Shown: piece by piece, positions 8,060 to 18,028 of the stretch
How the letters are laid out: each line of letters starts with the position of its first letter
Numbering within the stretch: the stretch's first letter is position 1
NCBI GenBank assembly: GCA_018262095.1
Contig: JAGTRW010000008.1
Coordinates: 62,001-126,000 of the forward strand
From: Pseudomonadota bacterium
GTDB lineage: Bacteria; Pseudomonadota; Gammaproteobacteria; Burkholderiales; Rhodocyclaceae
Direction of reading: 5' to 3'
DNA: 64,000 nucleotides
Notes under the pieces: generated by a model
The model's database searches: none
What the model saw: the letters and a program-made list of their open reading frames with translations, nothing else
Told to the model about the DNA's origin: nothing
Made by a program: the position numbers and the translations under genes

Positions 8060-8341
8060 CTACGGCTGTCTTGGCTCGTTGGCCAGCGCTTTGGCCGTAA
8101 TGTCGTGGTACAGATCCATGACGCGCGCCGCCAGATCCTGATATTCGGGGTGGCGTGCGAGCAGTGGCCGCAGTTCGTTGGTGTCGGCAAACACCCGGTC
8201 GAGGAAGTCGATATCGAAGTCGTCGAGCACTTCGCCGCGATCAACCTTGGCTTTGAGCTCAAGTGCCCTGGGCAGCCGCTGTGTTTCCAGCCGCTCAATG
8301 ATGGCCGTTGCCACGCCCGCCTCGTTTGATTCATTGACCAT
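8060..8341 (-). CDS. Small soluble protein of unknown function
   Basis: A 93-residue, mostly helical, acidic protein that I do not recognise. No signal peptide, membrane segment or cofactor motif is visible; there is one Tyr-rich turn (YQDLAARVMDLYHD) near the C-terminus. The ATG at 8341 follows an AGGAG site at good spacing, which supports it being a real gene. The next gene downstream on the same strand is cytochrome b561, 99 bp away; the gap contains a run of nine G at 8031-8039. Function unassigned. Confidence 0.6.
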   Translation of the reverse strand: MVNESNEAGVATAIIERLETQRLPRALELKAKVDRGEVLDDFDIDFLDRVFADTNELRPLLARHPEYQDLAARVMDLYHDITAKALANEPRQP

Positions 8342-8616
8342 GATCGCTCCTGTGTCTGGACAAAGATGTGCACCCATTCTACGGGGTGTAGCCGAGAACA
8401 GCTATACGCCCGGTGAAGGTGGCGCGGCATGGCCCTCGACCGATACGCCATCGCGATAGGCGAGTCATTGGCGAGCATCTCAGGCGAAATGTCGATTTAT
8501 GATTTGATCATCGACCCGCGCGGCGCGGAAAAATACCGGAAAACAGCGGGAAACAGGGGTTCTATCCAAAAACCGGGCGTGATAGCATTGCGCGAAATAC
8601 CAATAAGGGGAGTGCC

Positions 8617-9816
8617 ATGAAGCGCCAATCGTCACAGTCACCAGCAGCCAGCCTTCCTCTGCGCCGGACGGCGATCATCGTCGCCGGCTTGGCGATAATC
8701 CTCTCGGCCGGCTGTGAAAAAGCCGCGCCGCCGCCGCCGATGCCGTCGGTGGTCGACGTCATGACCGTGGAGCAAAAGGACGTGCCGATTTATCGCGAAT
8801 GGGTCGGCTCGCTCGACGGCGACGTCAATGCGACGATCCGCCCGCAGGTCACCGGTTATCTGATCCGCCAGAACTACGTCGAAGGCGACGCCGTCAAGAA
8901 GGGGCAGACGCTGTTCGAGATTGACCCGCGCACCTTCCAGTCGGCCGTCGATCAGGCCGCTGCGGCGCGCGGGCAGCAACAGGCCAATCACGCGACGGCC
9001 GCTGCCAATCTGGCGCGCATCAAGCCGCTGGCCGAGAAGAACGCGGTCAGCCGCAAGGATCTGGACGACGCCATTGGATCGGAATTGCAGGCCCGTGCGC
9101 TGCTCGATCAGGCCACTGCCGCGCTCGAATCGGCCAAGCTCAACCTCGGTTTCACCAAGATCGTCTCGCCGATCAACGGCATCGCCGGGATCGCCAAGGC
9201 GCAGATCGGCGACCTCTTGAGCCCGAGCGCGCAGACCGAATTGACGACGGTGTCGACGGTCAATCCGATCAAGGTTTATATCAACATCAGCGAGCGCGAA
9301 TTCCTCAAGTTCCAGGAGAGCGGCCCGCAGGCCAAGGTCGAGGACGTCCCGCTGCAGCTGATCCTGCTCGACGGCAGCACCTACCCGAAGGTCGGCAAGT
9401 TTTCCTTGATGAACCGGCAGGTCGATCCGACCACCGGCACCTTCAAGGTCGGCGCACAGTTTGCCAACCCCGATGGGCGCTTGCGTCCGGGGCAGTTTGC
9501 CAAGATCCGCGCCACCTTCGCGCAGCTCAAGGGGGCACTGCTCGTTCCGCAGCGCGCCGTCACCGAAGTCCAGGGCAAATATCTGATCGCCGTCGTCGGC
9601 GAAGGCAACAAGGTCGAACTGCGGCCGGTGCTGCCCGGCGAACGCGTCGGTTCGGACTGGATCATCAGCGAAGGGCTCAAGCCCGGGGAGAAGATCGTCG
9701 TCGAGGGAACGCAGAAGGTTCGCCCGGGTGCCATCGTCAATCCCAAGCCTTTTGCGCCGGCCGACAAGCCCTCAGCTGCCGCGCCTGAAGCTGCCAAGCC
9801 TGCGGCCAAGGGGTAA
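8617..9816 (+). CDS. RND efflux periplasmic adaptor (AcrA/MexA-like lipoprotein)
   Basis: A 399-residue membrane-fusion protein linking the inner-membrane pump to the outer-membrane channel. A lipobox LSAGC places the lipidated Cys at residue 33, followed by a Pro-rich linker. Barrel-sandwich and alpha-hairpin segments follow (IRPQVTGYLIRQNYVEGDAVKKGQTLFEIDPR; the family core) and a beta-barrel with GLKPGEKIVVEG near the C-terminus. First gene of a three-gene operon (gap of 6 bp to the pump). The 275 bp upstream hold no gene. There is no adjacent repressor, so its inducer is not evident here. Confidence 0.94.
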   Translation: MKRQSSQSPAASLPLRRTAIIVAGLAIILSAGCEKAAPPPPMPSVVDVMTVEQKDVPIYREWVGSLDGDVNATIRPQVTGYLIRQNYVEGDAVKKGQTLFEIDPRTFQSAVDQAAAARGQQQANHATAAANLARIKPLAEKNAVSRKDLDDAIGSELQARALLDQATAALESAKLNLGFTKIVSPINGIAGIAKAQIGDLLSPSAQTELTTVSTVNPIKVYINISEREFLKFQESGPQAKVEDVPLQLILLDGSTYPKVGKFSLMNRQVDPTTGTFKVGAQFANPDGRLRPGQFAKIRATFAQLKGALLVPQRAVTEVQGKYLIAVVGEGNKVELRPVLPGERVGSDWIISEGLKPGEKIVVEGTQKVRPGAIVNPKPFAPADKPSAAAPEAAKPAAKG

Positions 9817-9822
9817 GCCGCC

Positions 9823-12800
9823 ATGTCCAAGTTCTTCATCAATCGCCCCATCGTGGCGATGGTCATCTCGATCCTGATGACCATCATCGGCCTGGTCGCC
9901 ATGTCCGGCCTGCCGATCGCCCAGTTCCCCAACATCGTCCCGCCCGAAATCAAGGTCAACAGCACCTACACGGGGGCCGATGCGCTGACCGTCGAGCAGG
10001 CGGTGGCGACGCCGATCGAGCAGCAGATGTCCGGCGTCGACAACATGAACTACATGTATTCGATCAACGCCAACAACGGACAATCGACGCTGACCGTCAA
10101 CTTCGACATCGCCACCGACGCCAACACCGACCAGTTGCTGGCACAGATGCGCCAGGGCCAGGCGGATTCGCAACTGCCGTCGGACGTACGCAACTACGGC
10201 GTCACCGTGCAGAAATCGACGGCGTCGCCACTGATCATGTTCGCGCTCTACTCGCCCAAGGGGACTTACGACAACGTCTTTCTCGCCAACTACGCGTACA
10301 TCAACATCAACGACCAGATGACGCGGGTCAAGGGAATCGCCAGCATCACCGTGTTTGGCGCCGGGCAGTACGCGATGCGCTTGTGGGTCAGCCCTGACCA
10401 GCTCGCCAAGCTCAACATCACGATTCCCGAAATCACCAACGCGATCAACGCGCAGAACACCGTCAATCCGGCCGGAACGGTCGGCGCCGAGCCGGTGCCG
10501 AAAGGCCAGGAATTCACCTACGCGGTGCGCGCCCAGGGCCGCCTGCAAAGCCCCGAGGAATTCGGCAACGTCGTGTTGCGCGCCAATGCCGACGGCTCGA
10601 TCGTTCGCGTCAAGGACGTCGCGCGGATCGAGCTCGGTGCGCAGACCTATAGCATCGAAGGCCGGCTCGACGGCAAGCCGGCGGCGCTCGTCGCGCTCTA
10701 CCAGATGCCCGGCGCCAACGCGCTCGAGGCGGCCAACGGCGCCAAGGCGATGATGGCCAAGATCAAGGAGAGCTTCCCGCCCGATCTCGACTACGTCGTC
10801 GCGCTCGACACCACGCTGTCGGTCACCGAAGGCATCAAGGAAATCAAGAGCACGCTGATCGAGGCGCTGGTGCTGGTGATCATCGTCGTCTTCATCTTCC
10901 TGCAGGGCTGGCGCGCGACGCTGATCCCGCTGCTCGCGGTGCCGGTTTCCTTGGTCGGCACCTTCATGCTGTTCCCGGCCTTCGGCTTCTCGATCAATAC
11001 GCTCTCCTTGTTCGGACTGGTGCTGGCGATCGGCCTGGTCGTCGACGACGCGATCGTCGTCGTCGAAGCGGTCGAGCACCACATCGAGCACGGCATGACA
11101 CCGCGCGACGCGACGATTCGCGCGATGGACGAGGTGACCGGCCCGGTCATCGCGATCGCCGTGATCCTCGCCGCGGTCTTTGTTCCGACCGCCTTCATCC
11201 CGGGAATCACCGGCCAGCTCTATCAGCAGTTCGCGGTGACCATCGCCATCTCGGTGATCATCTCGGCGTTCAACGCGCTGACCCTGAGCCCCGCCTTGTG
11301 CGCGCTGCTGCTCAAGCCCAAGAGCAAGAGCCACGGGCCGCTGCAGCGCTTCTACGACTGGTTCAACCGCGGCTTCGGCCGCGTCACCAACGGCTACGTC
11401 GGCGTCTGCCGTTTCGCCATCCGCAAGAGTCTCTTGAGCCTCGTCTTCCTGATTGCGGTGGCCGGTGCTGCCGGCTTCTTCGGCACGACGGTTCCCGCCG
11501 GCTTCCTGCCCGACGAGGACCAAGGCTACGTCTTTGCCGGCGTCCAACTGCCCGACGGCGCGTCGTTGCAGCGCACCAGCGAGATCGCCAAACAGGCAGA
11601 GGAGTTGATCAAATCGACGCCGGGCGTGCAATACACGACGACGGTGATCGGCTACAGCATGTTGAGCCAGGTGACCAACACCTATAGCGCTTTCTTCTTC
11701 ATCACGCTCAAGGACTGGGCCGAGCGCAAAGCGCCCGACGAGCAGTACGGCGCGATCAAGGCCGAGCTGACCAAACGGCTTGGCGGCATTAGCGGCGCCA
11801 TCGGTTTCTCGTTCCCGCCGCCGGCGATTCCCGGCGTCGGCACCTCGGGCGGTGCCACCTTCATCCTCGAAGACCGTGCCGGCAAGGACATCGACTTCCT
11901 GGCGGCGAACACGACCAAGTTCGTCGAGGCGGCGAGAAAACGCCCCGAGCTCGTCGGCGTGTCGACGACCTTCCGTCCGACCGTTCCGCAGATCTTCATC
12001 GACGTCGACCGCGACCAGGTGCTCAAGCAGGGCGTCAATATCGGCGACGTCTATAAGACGCTGCAGAGTTTCCTGGGCAGCGGCTTCGTCAATTACTTCA
12101 ACCGTTTCGGCCGTCAGTGGCAGGTCTATATCCAGGCCGAAGGCGATTACCGCACCAACATCGAGAACGTCGGCCAGTTCTACGTTCGCAACGCCAAGGG
12201 CGAATCGGTACCGCTGTCGGCGCTGACCTCGATCCGGCGAATTTCGGGTCCGGAATTCACGATGCGCTACAACCTTTACCGCAGCGCGCAGATCAACGCC
12301 TCGGGCGCGCCCGGCGTGAGCTCGGCGCAGGTCATGCGCGCGCTCGAAGAAGTCTTCGCCGAAACGATGCCCAGTGAAATGGGCTACGACTACATGGGCA
12401 TGTCGTATCAGGAGCAGCGCGCGCAGCAGGGCATTTCGCCGATGGTGATCTTCGCCTTCTCGCTGCTCTGCGTTTTCCTGATCCTCGCCGCGCAGTACGA
12501 GAGCTGGTCGCTGCCGTTCTCGGTGCTGCTCGGCACGCCGATCGCGGTGGCCGGCGCCTTCGCCGCGCTGCTCTTGCGCGGCCAGGAGAACAACGTCTAT
12601 GCGCAGATCGGTCTGGTGATGCTGATCGGTCTGGCGGCCAAGAACGCGATCCTGATCGTCGAGTTCGCCAAGATGGAATCCGAGAAGGGCGAGCGCACGC
12701 TGATCGAGGCGACGCTCGAAGGCGCGCGCTTGCGCTTGCGTCCGATCCTGATGACCTCGTTCGCCTTCATCCTCGGCTGCGTGCCGCTGGCCATCGCCAC

Positions 12801-12981
12801 CGGCGCCGGCGCCGTGTCGCGCCAGGTGATGGGCAGCACGGTGATCGGCGGCATGCTGGCGGCGTCGTTCATCGCCATCTTCATCGTCCCGGTGACCTTC
12901 TACGTCGTCGAGAAGCTGGGGCACAAGAAGGGCGCCCCACCGGCAATTCAATCGAACGAGGAGGGAGACGGTCATGCGTAA
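9823..12981 (+). CDS. RND multidrug efflux pump, HAE1 family (AcrB/MexB-like)
   Basis: A 1052-residue inner-membrane proton-drug antiporter of full family length. It begins MSKFFINRPIVAMVISI, as AcrB-type pumps do. The proton-relay Asp pair is in GLVVDDAIVVVE and the partner Lys in LAAKNAILIVEFA. Two large periplasmic porter loops and twelve membrane segments are apparent. Energised by the proton gradient, it would take substrates from the periplasm and outer leaflet. It overlaps the outer-membrane factor gene by 8 bp. Substrate range cannot be read from sequence. Confidence 0.95.
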   Translation: MSKFFINRPIVAMVISILMTIIGLVAMSGLPIAQFPNIVPPEIKVNSTYTGADALTVEQAVATPIEQQMSGVDNMNYMYSINANNGQSTLTVNFDIATDANTDQLLAQMRQGQADSQLPSDVRNYGVTVQKSTASPLIMFALYSPKGTYDNVFLANYAYININDQMTRVKGIASITVFGAGQYAMRLWVSPDQLAKLNITIPEITNAINAQNTVNPAGTVGAEPVPKGQEFTYAVRAQGRLQSPEEFGNVVLRANADGSIVRVKDVARIELGAQTYSIEGRLDGKPAALVALYQMPGANALEAANGAKAMMAKIKESFPPDLDYVVALDTTLSVTEGIKEIKSTLIEALVLVIIVVFIFLQGWRATLIPLLAVPVSLVGTFMLFPAFGFSINTLSLFGLVLAIGLVVDDAIVVVEAVEHHIEHGMTPRDATIRAMDEVTGPVIAIAVILAAVFVPTAFIPGITGQLYQQFAVTIAISVIISAFNALTLSPALCALLLKPKSKSHGPLQRFYDWFNRGFGRVTNGYVGVCRFAIRKSLLSLVFLIAVAGAAGFFGTTVPAGFLPDEDQGYVFAGVQLPDGASLQRTSEIAKQAEELIKSTPGVQYTTTVIGYSMLSQVTNTYSAFFFITLKDWAERKAPDEQYGAIKAELTKRLGGISGAIGFSFPPPAIPGVGTSGGATFILEDRAGKDIDFLAANTTKFVEAARKRPELVGVSTTFRPTVPQIFIDVDRDQVLKQGVNIGDVYKTLQSFLGSGFVNYFNRFGRQWQVYIQAEGDYRTNIENVGQFYVRNAKGESVPLSALTSIRRISGPEFTMRYNLYRSAQINASGAPGVSSAQVMRALEEVFAETMPSEMGYDYMGMSYQEQRAQQGISPMVIFAFSLLCVFLILAAQYESWSLPFSVLLGTPIAVAGAFAALLLRGQENNVYAQIGLVMLIGLAAKNAILIVEFAKMESEKGERTLIEATLEGARLRLRPILMTSFAFILGCVPLAIATGAGAVSRQVMGSTVIGGMLAASFIAIFIVPVTFYVVEKLGHKKGAPPAIQSNEEGDGHA

Positions 12982-14389
12982 ATTTGCCAGCGCAAGCCTG
13001 ATCGCCCTGCTGCTTTCCGGCTGCATGATCGGCCCCGACTACTTCCGCCCGGTGGTCGACGCGCCGCCGGCCTGGCGACTTTCCGATCAGGACGCCAAGG
13101 ATCTGGCCAACAGCGTCTGGTGGGAGCAGTTTGCCGACCCGGTGCTCTCTGACCTGATCGCTGCCGCGCTGCGCGAGAACAAGGACCTGCTGATCGCCAG
13201 CGCGCGCATCGACGAATACGCGGGCCGTTACGGCATCACCCGCTCGCAGCTCTTTCCGCAGGTCAGCGCCGCCGCCGATGGCAGCAAGCAGAAGAACGTC
13301 CCGTCGGGCAGCCTGGTCAAGGAAACCTACAACACCTACGACACGCTGCTTTCGGCGAGCTGGGAAATCGACCTGTGGGGCAAGATCCGCCGCCAGAGCG
13401 AAGCGGCCAACGCGCAACTGATCGCGACCGAGGAAGGCCGCCAGGGCGTCATCCTGTCGCTGGTCGCCAGCGTCGCCGGCGGCTATACCACGCTGCGCGA
13501 CCTCGACCGGCAACTGCAGATCGCCACCGATACGGCCAATACCCGCGCCGCGTCGTACCAGCTGTTCAAGGATCGCTACGAAGGCGGCGTGATCTCGCTG
13601 CTTGAGCTCTCGCAGAACAAGTCGCAGTACGAAGAAGCGCTGGCGTCCATCCCGCCGCTCGAAAAAGCGATCGCGCAGCAGGAAAACGCGCTGTCGATCC
13701 TGCTCGGCCGCAACCCAGAGCCGATCGCGCGCGGCCGCACCATCGACCAGTTGGTCGTGCCGGCCGTCCCGCAGGGGCTGCCGTCGAGCCTTCTCGAGCG
13801 TCGCCCCGACCTGCGCCAGGCGGAACAGACGCTGATCGCTGCCAACGCACAGATCGGCGCCGCCAAGGCCGCTTACTACCCGAGCATTTCATTGACCGGG
13901 ATGTTCGGCGTCGCCAGCACCAGCCTGTCGAACTTGTTTACCAGTTCGTCGCAGATCTGGCAGTACGGCGGCTCGCTGGGCCTGCCGATCTTCAACGCCG
14001 GCCTGCTCGCCGGCCAGGTCCAGGTCGCCGAGGCGCAGCAGCAGCAGGCTTTGTTCAGTTACCAGAAGGCGATCCAGAACGCTTTCCGCGAAGTCAATGA
14101 CTCGCTGATCGACCAGGACCGCACCCGTGCGCAACTCGAGACCCAGCGCCAGCAGGTCGCGTCGCTGCAGCAGTACGCCGACACCGCGCGGCTGCGTTAC
14201 GACAACGGCTACACCAGCTACCTCGAAGTGCTCGACGCCGAGCGCAGCCTGTTCCAGGCGCAGCTGCAATATACGCAGACGCAGCAGGCGCGGCTGCAGG
14301 CAATGATCAACCTCTACAAGGCGATGGGCGGCGGTTGGGTCGCCGAAGCGGCGAAATTGAGCGCGCCGCCGCCGCTGGCGACGAAGTAG
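12974..14389 (+). CDS. Outer-membrane efflux channel lipoprotein (OprM/NodT family)
   Basis: A 471-residue TolC-like channel with lipobox LLSGC (Cys17) followed by MIGPDYFRP, typical of NodT/OprM proteins. Two OEP repeats each contribute coiled-coil helices (for instance YEGGVISLLELSQNKSQ and YDNGYTSYLEVLDAERS) that form the periplasmic tunnel. The AcrB-like gene upstream overlaps it by 8 bp, with an AGGAGG-type site inside the end of that gene. Together the three genes encode a complete tripartite pump. A GC-rich hairpin follows at 14418-14441. Confidence 0.94.
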   Translation: MRKFASASLIALLLSGCMIGPDYFRPVVDAPPAWRLSDQDAKDLANSVWWEQFADPVLSDLIAAALRENKDLLIASARIDEYAGRYGITRSQLFPQVSAAADGSKQKNVPSGSLVKETYNTYDTLLSASWEIDLWGKIRRQSEAANAQLIATEEGRQGVILSLVASVAGGYTTLRDLDRQLQIATDTANTRAASYQLFKDRYEGGVISLLELSQNKSQYEEALASIPPLEKAIAQQENALSILLGRNPEPIARGRTIDQLVVPAVPQGLPSSLLERRPDLRQAEQTLIAANAQIGAAKAAYYPSISLTGMFGVASTSLSNLFTSSSQIWQYGGSLGLPIFNAGLLAGQVQVAEAQQQQALFSYQKAIQNAFREVNDSLIDQDRTRAQLETQRQQVASLQQYADTARLRYDNGYTSYLEVLDAERSLFQAQLQYTQTQQARLQAMINLYKAMGGGWVAEAAKLSAPPPLATK

Positions 14390-14417
14390 AAGTAGCGCTA
14401 GGCGCTGCGCTTGCGGC

Positions 14418-14441
14418 GAGCGCCGGTTCGGGCCGGTGCTC
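14418..14441 (+). terminator. GC-rich hairpin downstream of the RND operon
   Basis: GAGCGCCGG and CCGGTGCTC form a nine-pair stem (one G-U) around a six-base loop, 28 bp after the channel gene stop. There is no T-run, so it may be a processing or stability hairpin rather than a true intrinsic terminator. Confidence 0.35.
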
Positions 14442-14519
14442 GACTCGTCGGGCGAGCGGCTGGCGTTCTTGAGTTGCGCAACCGCGCCCCGGCGACTTAC
14501 GTCGCAGCGCGCCGCCGTC

Positions 14520-16595
14520 TCAGTGTCTTGGCGCGCCGATTCGCCCAATCCCCTTGGCCTGCCACATTCCCCACAGCGCTTCTTCGAGATGGCGAGCGAA
14601 GCGCGTCGCATCGAACAGTGCCGAGGCGAGCACTTTTTGCCGAAGCTCGGAGCGCAACTGGGCGAGACGCGGCAGATCGCCGGCAAACGCAACGGCTTTG
14701 TCGACGTATTCGGCTTCGTTCCCAGCAATCCACTCGGGCAGTCCGGCCGCCGTCAGCAGGCTCATCCCCTGTCGGCCGATCATCGTGTCGCCGGCCAGCG
14801 TCAAGGTCGGAACGCCCATCCACAAGGCTTCGCAGGTCGTTGTCCCGCCGGGGTAGGGAAAGGTGTCGAGGATGATGTCGACTTCGCCATGCGCCGCCAA
14901 ATACTGTTCGCGCGGCAATTCTCCCGAGAGCAGTAGCCGCTGCGCGTCGATTCCGTGCTCACGGCAGCGGCATTCGAAATGCTCAACGAAACGCGGGTCG
15001 GCAAACTGCTTGGCCTGCAGGCGCAGCCTGGAAGCGGGAACTCGCGCCAGCAGCTGCGACCAGCACTTGAGTACGTCGTCGTTGATTTTCGACGTGTTCT
15101 GGAAGCAGCCGAAGGTGACGTAAGCCTTCGTTAGCGAGGGGGGGGCTGAGACCGGCAGATCGCCTATCGGCTCGGTGAAGCACAAGCGCGTGTCGGGCAG
15201 GTTCCAGACTTCCTCGGTGAACTGGCTGCGCAATTCTGCGGGGACGCTGACCGGGTCGGCCAGCAGGTAATCCATCTGGGCGATTCCGGTCGTCGCGAAA
15301 TAGCCGAGCCAGCTCGCTTGTACCGGCGCTGGCTGCCAGGCAAATAGCGGCAGCCTGTTGAACGCGGTATGGCCGGACAGATCGAGCAGGACATGGACGC
15401 CGTCGCGATGAATCGTTTGCGCCGCGTCAAAGTAGCTGAGCTCGCGAATCGACGTCCAGCGGCTGAAAAGCGGCCTGATGCGCCGGGTCAATTCGTCTTC
15501 GTGGCGGTTCGTCGGGTAGGCAAACAGTTCGATCCGATCGGGATTGATCCGCGAGAGAACGCTCTCGAGGAAAAAGCCGACCGGATGGCTTTTTAGATCG
15601 CCCGAAACAAGACCGACGCGCAGGCGCTCGGGGGCAGGGTCAGCCGGCCATCGTTTGAACAAGCGACGGCTCGATTGCTTGCTCACCAGTTGGCTGCATT
15701 GATGCGCGATCTCAAGCGCGCGCTGCGAAGATCCCTCGCCCCGGTGACAATAGAAAAAGAGCAGGCTGGAGTGCGCCTCGAAGTTGTTGGGGTTGATACG
15801 CAAGGCCTCGGCATAATGTGTTTCGGCCTCGGCGTAGCGTCCCTGCGCGCATAAGGCCTCCGCCAGCGTCTTGTGCGCGTCGACGAAAAAAGGAACGAGC
15901 GCCAATGCTCTCCGGCTGCAAAGTTCGGCCTCGGGAATCATTCCCTTTTTAAGCAGGATCGCCGCCAGGCCGCCATAAGCCGGCGGATACGCCGCATCGA
16001 GTTCGATCGCGCGGCGGAAGCAGGCTTCGGCCTCGTCGGATTGCTCGCTGCGCGCCAGCAGCAAACCCAGGTTGTGGTGGGCGGCAACAAAATCCGGCGA
16101 CAACTCAAGCGCGCGGCGGAAATTCTGCTCGGCATCAGGAATACGGCCGAGTTCCGAAAACGTATTGCCCAGGTGGTTATGGACGGGCGCCATTCCCGGT
16201 TGCAAGGACAGCGCTTTTTGATAGCAGCTCAATGCGGCTTCGAATTGCCCGCTTTCATTCAGGGCATAGCCCAAGTTGCGGTGCGCTTCGGCCCATTGGG
16301 GCGCCAGCGCGACCGCGCGCCGTAGCGGCGGGGTCGCCTCGGCGAACGATTTCATCTCGATCAGCGCCTCGCCCAGGTGGCCGTGCGCCGCGGCGAAGTC
16401 CGGCTTGAGCTTGAGGCATTTCCGGAACAGACGGATCGCTTCCGGATACTCGCCCGACTGGAGATTCACGAGGCCCAGCAGGTTGAGCGCATCGACGTTG
16501 CTCGGCTCGGCGCGCAGGATGCTCCGATAGCCTTGCGCGGCTTCCTGCAGATGCCCCTGGCGGTGCAGCAGCAGGGCGTCGTGCAGATTCGACAT
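14520..16595 (-). CDS. TPR protein with O-GlcNAc-transferase-like (SPINDLY) domain
   Basis: About 691 residues. The N-terminal half holds roughly nine tetratricopeptide repeats of 34 residues (pattern A..NLG..L...G....A...Y..AL). The C-terminal half is a GT41-type glycosyltransferase: LLDLSGHT, PVQASWLGY, FGCFQNTSKI and DIILDTFPYPGGTTTCEALW are the conserved nucleotide-sugar-binding segments. It would glycosylate proteins, perhaps envelope or surface proteins, but the acceptor is unknown. The start at 16595 is preferred; an ATG at 16610 is possible and neither has a strong ribosome site. An eight-C tract (15138-15145) lies inside the coding sequence. Confidence 0.88.
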   Translation of the reverse strand: MSNLHDALLLHRQGHLQEAAQGYRSILRAEPSNVDALNLLGLVNLQSGEYPEAIRLFRKCLKLKPDFAAAHGHLGEALIEMKSFAEATPPLRRAVALAPQWAEAHRNLGYALNESGQFEAALSCYQKALSLQPGMAPVHNHLGNTFSELGRIPDAEQNFRRALELSPDFVAAHHNLGLLLARSEQSDEAEACFRRAIELDAAYPPAYGGLAAILLKKGMIPEAELCSRRALALVPFFVDAHKTLAEALCAQGRYAEAETHYAEALRINPNNFEAHSSLLFFYCHRGEGSSQRALEIAHQCSQLVSKQSSRRLFKRWPADPAPERLRVGLVSGDLKSHPVGFFLESVLSRINPDRIELFAYPTNRHEDELTRRIRPLFSRWTSIRELSYFDAAQTIHRDGVHVLLDLSGHTAFNRLPLFAWQPAPVQASWLGYFATTGIAQMDYLLADPVSVPAELRSQFTEEVWNLPDTRLCFTEPIGDLPVSAPPSLTKAYVTFGCFQNTSKINDDVLKCWSQLLARVPASRLRLQAKQFADPRFVEHFECRCREHGIDAQRLLLSGELPREQYLAAHGEVDIILDTFPYPGGTTTCEALWMGVPTLTLAGDTMIGRQGMSLLTAAGLPEWIAGNEAEYVDKAVAFAGDLPRLAQLRSELRQKVLASALFDATRFARHLEEALWGMWQAKGIGRIGAPRH

Positions 16596-16645
16596 GGTAG
16601 CTCGGCTCATTGTTAACGGCTTTTGACAAGGGGGTAAGCGGGGAT

Positions 16646-16673
16646 AAAAAAACGGGAGCCGAAGCTCCCGTTT
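16646..16673 (-). terminator. Intrinsic terminator of the porin gene
   Basis: On the minus strand a ten-pair stem (core ACGGGAGC / GCTCCCGT) closed by a UUCG tetraloop is followed by seven T. It begins 27 bp after the porin stop and precedes the TPR-transferase start. This is the strongest terminator in the window, as expected for an abundant porin transcript. Confidence 0.92.
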
Positions 16674-16699
16674 CAATTTCAAACCTGACTTAAGTCAGA

Positions 16700-17854
16700 T
16701 TAGAACATGTGGCGGACACCCGCGCTGAAAGTGGTGGTCTTTTCGCCAGCAGCAGCGATTCCACCGATCCAGTCAACAGCGGCGGCAGTGTTCGCGTCGT
16801 ACTTGACTTGCGACACGAAGGTGTACAGCGTGGTGCGCTTCGACAGGTTATGCGTGTAGCCGATACCAAAGCCCTTGTTCTTGCCATCGTCCTTGAGGGC
16901 GGAAGGGGTGTTGTCATCCTTGAAGCGGATTTCGGCGTATTCCAACATCGCCAGGCCATTCGCACCGACCGGAGCCGACAGGCCGACTTGCCACATCTTC
17001 GAACCGGTGTTCGCCAGGACGATATCGGTCTTGTTGTTCATGTCTTGGTACGAACCGTAGAGCTTGACGACCTTGAAGTCGTAACGGCCACCGATATACC
17101 ATTCGTTGACGTTGGCGAAGTTCGACGTGATGGTGGTTGCCGAGCCATTTTGGCCGAGGTACACCTTGTGAGCCTTGCTCTGGCCAGCATAGGACAGATC
17201 AACGCCGAACGGGCCGTTGGCGTACGAACCAGCGATGGCATAGCGGCCGTCGTCACCGACGCCGATCGTCGGGTCGCTGTAGCTCTTGCCGGGTTCGCCG
17301 AAGGCGTAGTTGGCACGCACCGAGAAGCCGGAGAAGTCCGGGCTCACGTACTTGATCACGTTGTCTTGACGAGCGTTGCCGCCTTGGCTGCGGATCTGGC
17401 TACCATTGACGCCCTGGAGCACATCAACCGGCATCGCATTGACCACGCCGTTCGAGCTGTTTTGGCCATAGACGTCGGAAGCGACGTTGTATTGACGACC
17501 AAGGGTCAGGGTGCCCATCTTGTTGCTCAGGCCGACGAAGGCTTGACGGACGTAGAAGTTGGTGCCGTTGGTGCCGGCAGCGGTGCTGTCGCTATCCGAA
17601 TCCTTGCCGTATTCCATCGTGAAGATCGCCTTGAGGCCATTGCCCAGCGCTTCTTCGCCCTTGAAACCGAAACGGCTGCCGCTCATGCCGCCGTCCTTGA
17701 GGCCGCTGAACTTGTTCGTGCCGCTAGTAGCAGCGCTGCTGCTGCTATAGGCGTAGCCTTGGTCGATCACGCCATAGACGGTCACGTTCGTTTGCGCGAA
17801 GGCAACGCCCGAAACCAGACCGGCAACTGCCAGTGCGATAATTTTCTTTTGCAT
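16700..17854 (-). CDS. Gram-negative general porin (betaproteobacterial OmpC/Omp32-like)
   Basis: A 384-residue outer-membrane trimeric porin. A 20-residue signal peptide ends at AFA, followed by QTNVTVYGVIDQGYAY, the characteristic first strand of betaproteobacterial porins. Alternating beta strands run throughout, with the GLSNKMGTLTLGRQYN strand-loop region, and the protein ends in the Phe (VRHMF) recognised by the BAM complex. Codon use is visibly more restricted and less GC-rich than neighbours, consistent with very high expression. It has its own strong terminator. Start and length are unambiguous. Confidence 0.95.
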   Translation of the reverse strand: MQKKIIALAVAGLVSGVAFAQTNVTVYGVIDQGYAYSSSSAATSGTNKFSGLKDGGMSGSRFGFKGEEALGNGLKAIFTMEYGKDSDSDSTAAGTNGTNFYVRQAFVGLSNKMGTLTLGRQYNVASDVYGQNSSNGVVNAMPVDVLQGVNGSQIRSQGGNARQDNVIKYVSPDFSGFSVRANYAFGEPGKSYSDPTIGVGDDGRYAIAGSYANGPFGVDLSYAGQSKAHKVYLGQNGSATTITSNFANVNEWYIGGRYDFKVVKLYGSYQDMNNKTDIVLANTGSKMWQVGLSAPVGANGLAMLEYAEIRFKDDNTPSALKDDGKNKGFGIGYTHNLSKRTTLYTFVSQVKYDANTAAAVDWIGGIAAAGEKTTTFSAGVRHMF

Positions 17855-18028
17855 TGTGAATCTCCTCTAGGTTTAAGGTTGGCAGATTTCATGAAGGCTC
17901 CACCAAACTGGACCTCTCATGGATGAGAAGCTGACCGAATGATCGCAAAGTGACAGCCTCTGGGCAACCATGATGCGTCGATTCGGTCGCTTGGTTCGCT
18001 GGTCTGTTGCGTATTTACAACAGGCCGG

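Noticed and set aside
8342-8616. A short open frame (8429-8620) upstream of the RND operon
   Set aside because: No ribosome site, overlaps the adaptor start, and no recognisable composition.
9772-13026. A 1084-codon open frame antisense to the RND pump gene
   Set aside because: It is a by-product of high GC and codon bias; its translation is Arg/His/Glu/Asp-rich with no domain pattern, while the opposite strand encodes a textbook AcrB-type pump.
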